DNA from: Septoria linicola
Lineage: Eukaryota > Ascomycota > Dothideomycetes > Mycosphaerellales > Mycosphaerellaceae
DNA: 64,000 nucleotides
Direction of reading: 5' to 3'
Assembly (NCBI GenBank): GCA_024114885.1
Contig: CP099430.1
Coordinates: 310,001 to 374,000, forward strand
Under the pieces are notes generated by a model. It was not told the DNA's origin, ran no database searches, and was given only the letters and a program-made list of their open reading frames with translations. Position 1 is the first letter of the stretch. Every line of letters begins with the position of its first letter. This document shows positions 36,600-47,768 of the stretch, in pieces. The translations under genes were made by a program, and so were the position numbers.

Positions 36600-37450
36600 C
36601 TCTATTACTCTAGCTCCCGCTCTAGTTATACTATATAGGAATTACTCTATTAGCTTACTCTAGGCGCCTTACTAACGCGACTAAATTAGCGCGCTTACTA
36701 GGCATAGTATAATTCTTAATAATCTCTTATCGAAGCGCTAGCTTTAACTTTATAAGGAGCTAGCGTACTAGCTACGCTTCGATATAGTCGCCTAGTTAAG
36801 ACTCTAAGTAGCCTAGCTCTATAACGAACTAGCGTACCTCTTAGCTCTTACTCTATTAGGCCTTCTTATACTCGACTATTACGAGGATCGTACGATTCGC
36901 CTAATCTCTAATAACGTCGTAGATAAAGCGCTTAAACTTAGTCTAAGTATAGTCTAGAGATATTACCTTAGAGTATTCGTTATACTAGGTCTCTTACGCC
37001 TTACCTACGAGCTATATAATACTATATAGGACCTTCGAATCCTCTATAACAAACTCTTATAGACTATTAAAGAAGATTACTTCGAGGCTATAAATAAACT
37101 CTCTTACCTCTTAGACTATCTCGCTTTAGAAGATATAAGGTTCTCTAACTTTAGGACCTTTATATTACGTATACGACGCGCTATCGTAAAGTATACTACT
37201 TATAATACTAGCGCTAGCGTCGTCTTTAAGATCGATAATATTAAAGGTACTAGGAGTAGCTAAGGATAGAGATTCTAACTCTATAAGAAGCTAATTATTC
37301 TCTCGTTATAGAGCGCGTACCTCTAAGCGATAATATAGTTCCTAATTCTTAGCTTTAAGCTATATACGCTCTATCTACGTACTATCTTTAGTTATACTAG
37401 TAGACTTCTATTCCTAAATCTTATTAGTTTCTATAAGATTACTTTAATCG
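36600..37450 (-). pseudogene. Gypsy-A Gag
   Basis: Between 37150 and 36850 the minus strand reads PKVREP, EVREFIYSLEVIF, EDSKVLYSII, NEYSKV, TKFKRFIYDVIRD. That is the retrotransposon Gag domain (PxxFxG, SKVxFAxSxLxGxAxxW, FxxxFxxxF). A zinc-knuckle region is expected near 36500 but I could not fix its cysteines because RIP turns Cys and His into Tyr. Confidence 0.75.
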
Positions 37451-37553
37451 TCTACTTCGCCTATTACGAGCTCTAGCGGCGCTATACCTATATTACGTTA
37501 AGGAGCTATAGGCCTCTATAGATTACTACTCTTAGAAGAAGAAGAATTAGAAT

Positions 37554-37725
37554 TATAAAAGAGATATATAGTAATATATAGAGCGCTCTTCTAATAAGAC
37601 TATTAGGATATTATAAGACTAATTTTTACCTCCTTTTAGATATATACGCGTACTATAATTATACCGTACGCTAAGCCTACGAGCCTAAGGCGGGTCTTAG
37701 CCTTCGACCTTACCTAGCTCTTATA
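37554..37725 (-). repeat. Gypsy-A 5' LTR (172 bp)
   Basis: Same length as the 3' LTR. Followed by the target duplication ATTAA (37726-37730). Confidence 0.93.
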
Positions 37726-37730
37726 ATTAA

Positions 37731-38335
37731 TATAAGCCTTATCTATCTAGTATATCTACTACTATAAGAATTAAACTATTTTATACTTATATTTATAGGT
37801 ATAAGCCTTTCTCTTATCTTTATTATCTTATAATATTCTCTATATTATTCTCTACTTTAAGTAGATAATTAGTAGATCTCTCTCTTTTATTCGCCTCTAG
37901 AGAGTAGTTTAAGAGTAGTTTATCTAGTTAGTATACTAGCTATAGTCTTTAATATATAGTTTTATTAGTCTAAGACCTATTATCTTAACCTAGCTCTATA
38001 TATCTATTCTAGGCCTCCTACGCTATTTACGACCTCTTACGTAACGAGTTAGTAAATCGCTAGTCTCTACTACTATTACTACTTATTACTTAAGCTATCT
38101 AGAAGCTATTAGCTAGCTAGGATACTAGTCTTTATTCTAATACTATAGATAGAAGGCTTATATACTCTAACTAGCCTTATAGTCGTTAAACGCGTCGAAA
38201 AAGTATATTCTTTTTAGTATACGATAGTAATTTAGTAGTATATTAAGTCTAGAATACGTACGAGTCGTTATTATATTAATATTAGTATATAGGATAGTAT
38301 ATAAGAGAGAGTAGTAGAATGTTTAGATACTAAGG
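37731..38335. other. RIP-mutated spacer up to the first gene island
   Basis: TA-rich DNA without recognisable domains. Between about 38325 and 38345 the composition changes within about 20 bp to ordinary CA- and TG-containing sequence. This is a sharp RIP boundary. Confidence 0.6.
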
Positions 38336-38859
38336 CTAAATCGCGCTGTTTACTACATCTGCAAACCCCTATGTACTTGAAGAGCAGTAAGTGTAACAAA
38401 CTCCGCGTAAGTTGTACCTGACAGGGGTTAGAGTTTGCCCTCTACACCTACCTCAAAAAACAGTGTACATACAGCACAGCAGCGTTGTCGGCTTGAAATT
38501 GAACGTGGACCACGCCAAAGACATAGTCTAGTCTAGCCCGAGTCATAACCATCTCTCATACTCCACAGACGAGTAATGCCGACTTCCTGGCCATATCCTC
38601 ATCACTCAACACAGATGACCGACGCTATGTTCAACACTTGTCTGACACTGACACCATTGACTCTTCACTCTTCCAGCTGTAAGAACGTGCGAGAAGCACA
38701 CGACTCTGCACTCGACTGGAACCATGTCTCACTTCTCCTGTTCTGCGAGATCCATGAACGAGACTTGCGTTTACAGCATACCTGATTGCTTTCCTTTCCT
38801 GCCGCTTCACTCTCGCCAAAACTCAACCAACACACTGACTATCAGCGCTTAATCATCAC
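38336..38859 (+). other. Unmutated upstream region of the first gene
   Basis: About 520 bp of normal composition ahead of the first gene's ATG. Short frames on both strands (for example 38576-38785) have no supporting features and are judged chance. The stretch CTCATACTCCACAGACG and other pyrimidine-rich patches could belong to the promoter or leader, but no motif is compelling. Confidence 0.4.
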
Positions 38860-40387
38860 ATGGCCGACCACTACAGACCAACCGCGCCCTCCTACGCACC
38901 CTCGACATCCCCTTCATCACCCTGCACAGATGCGCCTGCTCCTGCGGCTGTGTTGCCACAAACGTTTATGCAGCAAGACGGCGATATTCCCAATGATGAG
39001 GAGACAGAAGAACATGACCAAGAGGGAGGAGTAAGAAGGGCAGAGAAAGCAGGCGAGGTAGGGCGGCAAGAAGGAGGAGAAGGAGAAGATGGTCAATGGG
39101 GGAGGAAACTCGGCATGATTGGGGCCTGCTTATGCCTCCTCTTCTTCGCCCTCCTCATCTCGACCGGACTGGTTCTGGTTATATCTACGCTCGCCTACGC
39201 TTGCTCATCTTCACCCGACGTCCGACCACCGGCTATGCTGTATGATGCATGCAGCACGAGTGTAGGCAGCGCGACGAGTTACACAAGCATGCGAGTGCAT
39301 AATCTGTGGCGCAGCAGAGGCCAGCAACACACTGTCGACTTCTGTACCGACGTGAGAGCACGCTTTCTCACCGTCCCAGGCAGTGATGGCGTAAATGGTG
39401 GGTTCTGAGGGTCCATGGACGAGAGAAGCTGGAGACACTGACACACACATGTTGGCAGGCGATCTCGACTATTTGAATGACCTGGCCACCGTACACCCAG
39501 CTCTCGTCGCCAACTCGGCAAGCCTGCACCGCGGTGAGACTTCAATGATTCAAATGATCGGACGCTTTCAATCTTTCACGGGCGGCGGCGGCGGAGCCCA
39601 AATCGACCCGATCCCCGGCATCCTTTCAGCACTCGAGACAGTACGCAGCAAATACAGCGCCGCGCACATGCAGGCTCTCGTCGTGCCGCAGAGGATAGCA
39701 AATTTTGTCGACGAAAACTACTCCCAAGTGCAGTACCTGGATGGGGAGCTGATGCAGTGCGACCGGTGGCTGGACTGGCTTCTAGAGCTCTCGCTGTGGC
39801 ACGAGCACACATTCACAGCACAGACATTGCTCGAGCTATCGGAGTGGGAGATGCAGGTGCGAGAAGACGCCATGGGGCTCCACAAGGAGGTGCAGAGCTT
39901 GTACGATGCTCTCACGGCAATTTCCGTGGCATTGGAAGAGGCGAGGAAGAGACTCGAGGCAATGCGTGAAGGGATGGCGCCCGTGAAGCCCGTGCTATTG
40001 TCACGATGGAGGGAGGTGCAGCAGTGGATCATGCCGTGGGGCTTGGCTGCATCTGCTGCCACGGGCACAGCAGTGGAGCTGGAGCAGACCATCCGCACGA
40101 TCGATTGTGCGCAGCAGAGCGTGGGGCAGCATGTGGACATGGTGAGGAAGCTCAAGACCAGCTACAGCAATGTCCGGGTCGAATTGGCAGCCCTGGTGTC
40201 GCCGGTAAAGGCAGCAGCACAAGAGGCCATGTCGCAAAAGGTCGGCAGGCGGCAAGTACAGCTGCGACACTGGACGAAGAAGTTGGGCCGATTCTTCGTG
40301 TCTGCAGATGCCATGGCGCGCATCCAGAAGGACCAGAACGGCCTGGCAGTGGTAACGGCGGTGTGGGTGGCGTACGAGCACGAGTAA
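38860..40387 (+). CDS. Unrecognised single-pass membrane protein, two exons
   Basis: Two overlapping frames join into one 488-codon gene by removing a 61-nt intron (39398-39458). The donor GTGGGT fits the fungal GTRNGT rule, the branch site CTGAC is at 39438-39442 and the acceptor is CAG, giving exons 38860-39397 and 39459-40387. Residues 1-80 are disordered: Pro/Ser-rich, then Glu/Gly-rich. A strong membrane segment spans about residues 85-112 (GMIGACLCLLFFALLI). The remaining 370 residues would lie on the other side of the membrane; they have a Gly5 turn and long amphipathic helices with four tryptophans clustered near CDRWLDWLLELSLWHE. No cleavable signal peptide is evident, so a single-pass anchor is likely. 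The family is not recognised. It is the first of three same-strand genes in an unmutated island surrounded by RIP-degraded DNA. Confidence 0.72.
39398..39458 (+). other. Intron of the first membrane-protein gene (61 nt)
   Basis: GTGGGT donor, CTGAC branch site and CAG acceptor, with phase-consistent joining of the two frames. The more A-rich GTAAAT at 39391 was rejected because it throws the second exon out of frame. Confidence 0.7.
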
Positions 40388-40707
40388 AATGCACTGTAGA
40401 TAGCTTCTATCTTTTGATCAATTTCAAACTTTGAGAACGATCAGGGGTTGTTAACCCTAGTGCCTTAGGCTGCAAGCTCGGCACGCGTTAGCTGTCTTTG
40501 TTTGCAAACGCGTCTTCCGGGTTCGTCTACGAGCACAAAGAAAACTGGTATGTAGGAATGATGCGACAAACGAAGGTAAAGTCCAGCAATGCTTCCCACT
40601 TCCATGTCATCCTTTTCACCCGTCAACTCTGTGGTGATTCGTATCAAATTATTGATGAACGATTGTCTCACGATTGTCCATGATTTTATGTCTGAAATCT
40701 TGGCAAC
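40388..40707. other. Intergenic region between the first two genes
   Basis: 320 bp of normal composition. A frame of 61 codons (40498-40683) has no supporting feature. Expected to hold the first gene's terminator and the second gene's promoter; no clear motif is seen. Confidence 0.4.
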
Positions 40708-42063
40708 ATGTTCTCCGCTTTGGTGACTTTGCTCCTCCTCCTCTCCATCGCATTGGGACCCCGGCAACACCAACGACACCTTTGCTATGCGCTGATCATC
40801 GGCGCTGCTACGGGGCTCATATGGCTTCTGCTGCCCCTCGTCCTGGGACCGGCGAGTCGCCAGCACGCTCGGCCGGACCACGTTGCTATGCTCGCAGCGC
40901 CACGAGCGTTGCGGGAGCCGAATGAGCATGTCGCGCAGCAATACGTGCTGCAGAACGATCGTGAAGCCTGGCTACGTGACTGCGGCCAGCATGTCGCCGA
41001 TGCGGCCGACCTGCTCGGGCTCGAAGGAGGCTACTCGCGCGTGTACGCCACCTTTGCGCTCGGCAACTCCGACGACTTGTTGCTGCGTCTGGCGGTGCGG
41101 CCAGACCATGAGCTGCGGCCCAGTGTGTGGTGGCCCGAGGGAGAGCTCGCAAGCGTGCGCGCCATCACCGCCGCGCACCACAAATGCCATCCGCCGGCGG
41201 GATATGACGACGAGCATGACAAGGAGCATCGCTGGAGAAGCTGGACACGACGCGTGCGGTGTTTCTGGTATACCACGCACCAGCTGCCGTACGAACTGTC
41301 CGATTTCCGCGCGTTGCTCGCCGATGCGCGCAATACCACGCTGCCGCACGTGCTCGGCGCGATGCAGTACACACGACGCCTGATCGACGCCGACCTGGAC
41401 GGCCTCGAGCAGTTGCGCACGCGCCTGTCCACCGACACGGCCGAGCTCGCGCTGGTCAACTCGTCCCTCGCGCGCGCTGTGGAGCACCGCACCAAAGGCA
41501 CCACGTACGTGATGGACTCGCGCCGCGCCGTGTTCCTGCTCTCGCTGCTGCACTCGGCTCGGCTGCATGCCCTGCGGCGCTTCCTGGACGACGACATTGA
41601 ACTGCACTTCCTGCTGCCGTTCCGCGAAACCCTCGATGCCGCCCACCACTCCATGCTGCACATCTTGCAGCCGGGCGGCCGCGATGCCTTGTTGGCCCAC
41701 CTGGATCATCTGGTCCGTCTCGAAGCCGACATGGGCGCTTTCCCTCCTTCGACCGCAGACGCCACCCGCGTCCCGTACATTGTCCCTCCACGTCTGCATG
41801 CTCGCTACGTCTCGCAATGGCTGGTCGACTTCTGGAACACCGTCCCGCCCTCGCCGCCCCCTGCGTTCCCGCCGCCACCGCCACCTCTCCTCTACCAGCT
41901 GCAGCAATTCTGGACCCAGTCCATCGAGCTCGATCCGGAGCACTGGCAGAGCTACTGGCATCATGCGCCGCTCAAGCTGGACGACCCCGCCTTGTGGTGC
42001 GATTCGGTCGTCAAGAGCTGGGCGGAGAAGCAAGAGCTGCGTCGAGAAGGAAGAGCTGCGTGA
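40708..42063 (+). CDS. Unrecognised 451-residue membrane protein with proline run
   Basis: A single open frame of 452 codons, GC-rich. The N-terminus has two hydrophobic stretches, residues 2-17 (FSALVTLLLLLSIALG) and about 26-47 (CYALIIGAATGLIWLLLPLV), so the protein is probably anchored by one or two membrane helices. Residues 60-380 form a long helical, Leu/Ala/Arg/Asp-rich domain with cysteines at roughly residues 92, 161 and 189. Residues 380-393 are almost all proline, and a tryptophan-rich tail follows (FWTQ, EHWQSYWHH, LWCDS). Like the preceding gene it combines an N-terminal membrane anchor with a large helical domain, so they may be distant relatives or partners, but I see no alignable sequence. 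A 406-codon antisense frame exists (40972-42192) but is Arg/Gln-rich and looks like a shadow. Function is unknown. Confidence 0.75.
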   Translation: MFSALVTLLLLLSIALGPRQHQRHLCYALIIGAATGLIWLLLPLVLGPASRQHARPDHVAMLAAPRALREPNEHVAQQYVLQNDREAWLRDCGQHVADAADLLGLEGGYSRVYATFALGNSDDLLLRLAVRPDHELRPSVWWPEGELASVRAITAAHHKCHPPAGYDDEHDKEHRWRSWTRRVRCFWYTTHQLPYELSDFRALLADARNTTLPHVLGAMQYTRRLIDADLDGLEQLRTRLSTDTAELALVNSSLARAVEHRTKGTTYVMDSRRAVFLLSLLHSARLHALRRFLDDDIELHFLLPFRETLDAAHHSMLHILQPGGRDALLAHLDHLVRLEADMGAFPPSTADATRVPYIVPPRLHARYVSQWLVDFWNTVPPSPPPAFPPPPPPLLYQLQQFWTQSIELDPEHWQSYWHHAPLKLDDPALWCDSVVKSWAEKQELRREGRAA

Positions 42064-42478
42064 GAATAAGGAGAATGCTGGGTAATTTCTCAAACTTATG
42101 CAGATTTTTATGCATTTCCACATACGCATATATATGCACACACTTACTCGCCCTCCTTTTTGTCCTTTTTTCCTTCTTCCACCGACTGCCAACTACGATT
42201 TGTCTTTTTCTTCCAAGCAACGCAAGTGCAACACGAAGATCTCAAACACAGACCATCCCGGGAACGTGAGTTGTGGTCGGGTTGGAATCTGACGATGAGG
42301 TGGCGATGGCGGCGCTCAGGCGAGACGATAGGACGTGACGATGAGACGTGACGATGACAATGGGATTGACCATACATGGCTACGATTATGTTCCTAAATG
42401 CATACATACATACAAGACTGGCACGATTGTCCATGCAATCTCTCGACAATCCCTCCGCGATACCCATCGATCAACAAC
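42064..42478. other. Intergenic region with a 13-bp tandem duplication
   Basis: 415 bp without a supported gene. Pyrimidine-rich tracts lie at 42150-42180. Two tandem copies of GACGTGACGATGA occupy 42332-42344 and 42345-42357. The region carries the presumed promoter of the third gene. Confidence 0.5.
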
Positions 42479-43300
42479 ATGGAAACGGAATCCACCATGA
42501 CCACTCTGGCACTCGACCAACTCGGCTGGACGCCTGACCACGCCTGCCTTCACCACATCATCCCTCTCACTAGCAGCAAGAAGATCAGCATCCAGAAACG
42601 ATGCTATGCTAGCGGCGTCCGAGCCCAGCTCACCCCCTTTGCGTGCCACCGAGCCCTCGTTACCCTAAACAACGCACATGCAGCTCACCAGGACGTAACA
42701 ACTCGCGTGCTTGATCTGCTCGACATTGCTCGCTGCGAGAGACATCGCAAGGCTGTTGCCAGTTTGGCTGGGCCCGCGGCTGTCGAGGTGCTCAAGGTGC
42801 TGTCGGGTCCACTGTGGCATGCTGTCAGCAACTCGCAGCAGCAGCAGCAGCATGCGGAAGAAGCACTCCACGAGCATGTCGGGTTGCAGCTGGCTCTTGC
42901 GGATTCATCGTTTACGGCCTTGTCGTATGAGGCCATGATGAGGGATGGGAGCCCGGCAGAGATACGGAGGATAGTGACAGCGCCACGGTCTCATCCATTG
43001 CAATCACAGGCGGAACCCCATTCCACTCCACTACCAAGTGTTGCATGTCTTCCCACGCAAGCAGCAACGCCCTCTCTGACAGACCCACTACTGCCTATTG
43101 TTTTTGCCCCGGGTCGATCGCAACCACAACAGCAGCCACGTGTATCCTCCCGGGAAGACGATGCAGATGTACCAAAGCAGCGACAGACTGAGTTTGAGGT
43201 TGGGAATGGGGTGGAGGTGGACGTCTCAGGCGACTTGCAGTGGGCCTTTGACTTTGATGCTGCTTCTACTACTGCTACTGAAAGCGTTACCAATTTGTAG
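42479..43300 (+). CDS. Unrecognised 273-residue Gln/Ala-rich protein
   Basis: The frame is open from 42398, but the ATG at 42479 in AACATGGAA is the better start because the first 27 residues look like leader sequence; it gives 273 residues. The protein opens with a short compact part (LGWTPDHACLHHII), followed by a helical region with LDLLDIARCERHR and a Gln5 run near residue 120. The last 100 residues are Pro/Ser/Gln-rich and then acidic (REDDAD, DLQWAFDFDA). It has no membrane helix and no signal peptide. A nuclear regulator with an acidic tail would fit the composition, but no DNA-binding domain is seen. RIP-mutated DNA begins about 45 bp after its stop. Confidence 0.68.
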   Translation: METESTMTTLALDQLGWTPDHACLHHIIPLTSSKKISIQKRCYASGVRAQLTPFACHRALVTLNNAHAAHQDVTTRVLDLLDIARCERHRKAVASLAGPAAVEVLKVLSGPLWHAVSNSQQQQQHAEEALHEHVGLQLALADSSFTALSYEAMMRDGSPAEIRRIVTAPRSHPLQSQAEPHSTPLPSVACLPTQAATPSLTDPLLPIVFAPGRSQPQQQPRVSSREDDADVPKQRQTEFEVGNGVEVDVSGDLQWAFDFDAASTTATESVTNL

Positions 43301-43344
43301 CAAATATTGAAATCCGCCTAGAGGGAGTGTCGTGCGAGAATTAG

Positions 43345-44690
43345 AAGCGTTTACTTACCGTTTATAAATATATTCGCTTACTTACTTTAATAGAAATTAT
43401 AGCTAATAGATAGTCTTTCCTAGCTATAGTCTCTCTATTACGAGTCTTATTATAAAGAAAAGAGGTTCTATTATTTTAACGATATAAAAGGCTTTATACT
43501 CGACCTAGCTAGTAACTTCTAAATTATTATAACTATAAAGTATAGTATATAGGTCTAAGGAACTAGAATCTCTAAAAGTATATCTATATCTAGTTATAGA
43601 GATTCGTATAGATAAGACTCTATATATATATTAGAATATAACCTTTATATACTCTAAGTATAAGTAATCTTCTTATATAGCTTCTACTATTAAGTACTCT
43701 TTAATACTATAAGTTAGTATATTAATTATAATAGCTCTAACTAATATTAATACTATAATAGAGTAACAAAGGTAAGAATAAGAATAGAGTAATAATAGTA
43801 ATCTCTTATAAATTATTATAGATAGAGAGTAGTAGTAATAGTAGATCAAATCGTAAATAGGTATAGAGTACTATAGATAGGCTATATAGATACTATATTA
43901 CTATATAGGTAATCCTCTTAATAAGACGTAGCTTAAAGAGCCTAAGTCTCTTTAAGTAAAATAGGAAAGAGAAGACTTCTCTATAGATAGATTAGATAAT
44001 CTAGTTATATAATAACGTATATAACTCTAAGATTAGTTAGATCCTATATTACTAGGCTATATCTATAATAAGAATAATATTTCTAGTACTCTCGATAAAA
44101 AGACTAGCTATATATCTAGATAGATTAGAGAGTAGAGTTCTAGTAGTAGAATCTTATAAGATACTCTAGTAGGCGTAAATATATATATCTATATAAGTAT
44201 AGTATCTACTCTAATACAAAAATCGTTTACTTTACTTTTATACTTACTTTTCTCTATACTATTTTTCTCTATACTAGTAGAGGTAAATCTTAAGGTTAAT
44301 ATAACTTAAATATTAATATTATATATATTAATATTATATTATACGTCGACTTTATACTAGTATTAGTTACTATACTTATATTATAATATAGAAACTAAAG
44401 TATCTTTAAGATAGCTATATACTCTAATAATATAAAGACGAGCTATAACTTTTTATAATATAGAATAAGTACTATTATAATAGTACCTCTTAATAGACTA
44501 CTAGAAAAGAGTATTTACTTTCTTAGCGCTCTAAAGAATTAGAAGACTAGTCTAGGTTTTAGGCTACTACTTAGCTCTAATATATAAGAGTAATAATACT
44601 AAATATATCTTACGCTTCTTTCCTCGTAATCTATAATAAGAAATTCGATTATATCTAGAAAGATATATACCTGGAACACGATCGCGCTCG
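43345..44690. other. RIP-mutated DNA between the two islands
   Basis: TA-saturated DNA with no domain that I can read. It separates the gene island from the second unmutated island. It may be a short repeat insertion, since RIP acts on duplicated sequence, but I found no second copy in the window. Confidence 0.5.
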
Positions 44691-44977
44691 TAGTGTTACT
44701 TGAAAGTTCATACCGATCTTCTTGTCTGTTCGATAAGAAGTACCGGGACTACTCAGGACCGGGCGAGGAGTCCAGGACAACAGCTACAAGGTAAGCACGC
44801 TCATTGGGTAGTAGCCAATACGGACTTTTGTGTCGCGACTGTGGAACAATGCCAACGATTGCAACAATTATGACAACAATGGAGCACTTCGCGGTCTGAG
44901 ATGGAATTAGTACATGCACATGGAACGTTAAGAGGTCAAGCCTGAGCCTCGACACGCGCGGAACCAGAAAGTGGTGT

Positions 44978-45099
44978 GCTTCGCATTCTACATACGGAGA
45001 CTCCAAAGCACAAGACGATCAGAGCACGGTTCTTCCACCCAAGGTCGGCCCGCTGCTTCGCATTCTGCACAGGGAGACTCCATAGCACGGGACAATCGT
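44978..45099. repeat. Imperfect direct duplication, 77-bp period
   Basis: GCTTCGCATTCTACATACGG at 44978 recurs as GCTTCGCATTCTGCACAGGG at 45055, and each is followed by AGACTCCA-AGCAC. About 44 bp are alignable in each copy. The differences are not mainly RIP-type. Confidence 0.7.
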
Positions 45100-46110
45100 C
45101 TTTCTACAGGATTCGATCGAGCCGTATCTAGAGCATGCTCGGGTACGCTGTGTGCGCTGCGATGGCAGCATGCGAGAACTCGCAACGATCTCTACTCAGT
45201 CCATGGGAAGTCTGGAGCTTGAAATCGGCAGACTACGAGGTAACATCTCAGATATGCGCGAATAGGTGCTGAATCGCTAAGGTAGGACAAGCACACGTAG
45301 GCGACTAATGCGGCTACAAAGGTCTAGAGGGAGCCTGCTTGAGAGGGATATGGGAGACTGCGGCAATGAGGCAGAAGCGGCGGCAGAGTGATGCCTCACT
45401 TGCCATTTGATGCGTCTTGGCGGGCGTGTCACGAAAGGTCAACGTCTGACTATTCATCCTTCGGACTCCCATTGCCAACACGACTCTCATGCTTTCTTGC
45501 ACGAACCTGTTCGAATCGCCCTCAACGACTTTGGTACTTCGCCAGACGTAGCTGCGTCCATCAGCAGTAGCTCACCATCTCGTACATCAAATCAAAGCCT
45601 ACCGTCGTCATCCGAAGACCGAAGTATGCTTAGGCCTGCCCCATTGCAGGCATTGACTCGACTCCAGGACTCATAGCGACTTGATGATTTTACACGACCT
45701 GCGCCAGCGTGACGGTCACCCAGAGTCGAGCGACCGCCACGTTGCCATATAGTCGCGGTACCCGCGCGCCAGACGCCTCTGAGCAGTCTGGAGACCGCTC
45801 TGAAGTCAGCAGGAAATCACGACTGCCGGCGACGACTCGCACTTCAACCACGCGATACATGTCCACGCCCACGCCCACGCTCACGCGGCACGATCTTTGC
45901 TAGACGTTGAACACAGATGCCCCACTTCGCGATTGGGGTATCCGGCGAGGCAAGCCCTTTGACCGAAGCCGTTATCGTGGATACTCTCTAGTTAGCGGGC
46001 AGATAGCGCGATAGAGTGGGCCATTCGCCAGTGAATGCGGATCTCCATACGTCGGAAGAAGTGGACAGGTGGCGGCGAGGTGATGACTGACGTAGCTGCT
46101 GCAAACGCAA

Positions 46111-47236
46111 TTGCTGCTGATCTCGATGTGGCCCTCCATCTTCGCCATGTGCGAACTGGCATGGGTGGCATTGGCAGCTGGAGTCCGCCCTCGCGATCTC
46201 TCAGAAATTGTGACAAGATGTTCCCTCATTGGAACGGTCGCGTCAGCTGGCTCGCCAATCACTTGCACCGATCTGGAAGCGCAGGCGCTCGTCAGTGGCA
46301 GCTGTGGCCATGAGAGTCAACAGTGCCGCCATTTACAGCGTCTCACATATTCTGTGGTGATCAAAAAGCACGCTACTCTGATGGTTTCCCTATCTGTATT
46401 GCCGTTCTGGCTCTTAAGGCTTTCCTCGCCATCATCTGCAGAGTCGAAGAGGCTGCGTGCCTAACGGGCAACGGGAGCTGTCGGCATGCCAGCTGATACT
46501 TGCTCGCAGGGAAAGCAGGAATGACAGGCTCAGGTTCTACAGTGCTCCATGGAAGCGCCCCTTGAAATGGTCAAAGTATAGACAGTAAGCATCGTCTGGT
46601 ACATAAGATAGCTCGCGTTCGCCGCTCACGACATCTCGCAAGCACTCTGGGCCACCACCTCCGCCTCCCCTTCTTTCTCCTGCTGCGATGTAATGTATCC
46701 TACAAGTGTCAGAAAGGCGGCAATCACTTCCAAACATGGTGTAAGAACGACAGCTTCCACTACAAGAGCCGCCTCAGCTGCCATGACGAAGTCTCTCCTT
46801 GTCATTCCCTTAGGTCCACTGATCACTGCCATCACCTCCGACCTGGCCACCAACACGCTTCGGGGCCAGAGACATCGCCACATCGTCGACCATGCTCGTG
46901 ATCACGATGGCAATGTCCATTGTCGGCCGATTCATTAGCATGGTCGTGGGCTGGCTGGAGTTTGCCGGCTAGGCTGTCATTGGCGGCATATCCATTTATC
47001 ACCCTTCCAACACTCGACCCACTCTAACGCCGGCCGATATTGCACGAACAAGCATTACTGCACCTGGCAATCCGGCGTTCGAGACCGATTGTGGGACTAA
47101 GGTGCTTACCGGCGCATTGTGAGATCTCTGGTTGAGTGCGGGCCAGTCATATGCTTATAGTGACCTGTTGTATGCATATACTTACGGGTACTATGACATC
47201 GATGTGGATGAAGCGCGGCACGGAGAAGGCCAAAGC
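46111..47236 (+). pseudogene. Possible decayed membrane-protein gene
   Basis: Plus-strand frames at 46111-46464 and 46892-47236 have hydrophobic stretches separated by polar loops (LLISMWPSIFAMCELAWVAL; LVITMAMSIVGRFISMVVGW). The second frame carries in-frame TAG at about 46970 and TGA near 47120, yet keeps a plausible protein character on both sides. TGA is not a RIP product in this setting, so ordinary decay is likely. I cannot assign a family, and overlapping frames on the other strand are equally long. Treat as a weak call. Confidence 0.22.
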
Positions 47237-47531
47237 TGCCATCGAGCGTCACGAATGAGCAGAGAATGTTGAGTGAAGCGAACGAGGCGTGAGTGCCTGA
47301 CTGGCTTTAGGAAGTATCCCTGAGATTGGAACAAGACCAATGCTAGTGAGTCACTTTGCATAGGCCTACTATACAATTTGGCTTGTTCCTGATCCTAGAT
47401 GCCCGCGCGTCTCTTGACGTAGGAATCTGCTGTCCTCGCATCTTACGCCCGCAAATGGGCACGCGGAGATGCGGTGACACGGTCGAGTTCGGCAACTTCA
47501 TTCGTTCCAAGATCTCCTCTCTTCAGCATGC

Positions 47532-47768
47532 ATGAGCGATGCATATGGTGTGGAACTGGATGATGAGAATGTCTTTAGCAAAGACGCGCCCACCAGCTCC
47601 CGGCCCATCTCTCTTGACGAAGCTTCGTCGGCCTACGACGTGATCTTGAATGTTCTGGAAACTTGGTCGTACGAAACAATGTGCAGAGCGAGGAGTGAGC
47701 GGCCCCAACTCAACGAGGACCTGTTGGCACTGGGAGCACAGACTACGGCACAGGAAAGGCATATCTAA
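47532..47768 (+). CDS. Small hypothetical protein, 78 residues
   Basis: Intact frame with ATG at 47532 and TAA at 47768. It is acidic at the start (MSDAYGVELDDENVF) and helical afterwards. It lies about 180 bp before the RIP boundary. It may be the surviving piece of a longer gene. No family is recognised; chance is possible. Confidence 0.28.
   Translation: MSDAYGVELDDENVFSKDAPTSSRPISLDEASSAYDVILNVLETWSYETMCRARSERPQLNEDLLALGAQTTAQERHI

Larger units (their letters stand above)
31050..37725 (-). mobile_element. Gypsy-A: complete Ty3/Gypsy LTR element, 6.7 kb
   Basis: Two 172-bp LTRs (31050-31221 and 37554-37725) with inverted ends TATAAAAG and CTCTTATA, flanked by a perfect ATTAA duplication (31045-31049 and 37726-37730). 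On the minus strand the order is Gag, RT, RNase H, integrase, then an extra coding region in the opposite direction, then a polypurine tract (31222-31240 read in reverse) at the 3' LTR. The whole element is RIP-degraded. The LTRs differ at about 13 positions, largely C/T or G/A. Confidence 0.93.

Noticed and set aside
38576..38819. Short overlapping frames on both strands upstream of the first gene
   Set aside because: No domain, signal or context; both strands equally open, so chance is likely.
39391..39458. Intron with GTAAAT donor at 39391
   Set aside because: Joining from this donor to the CAG at 39458 puts the second exon out of frame; the GTGGGT donor at 39398 keeps the frame and fits the fungal consensus.
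42398..42478. N-terminal extension of the third gene from the ATG at 42398
   Set aside because: The extra 27 residues look like translated leader; the ATG at 42479 has a better context (AACATGG).
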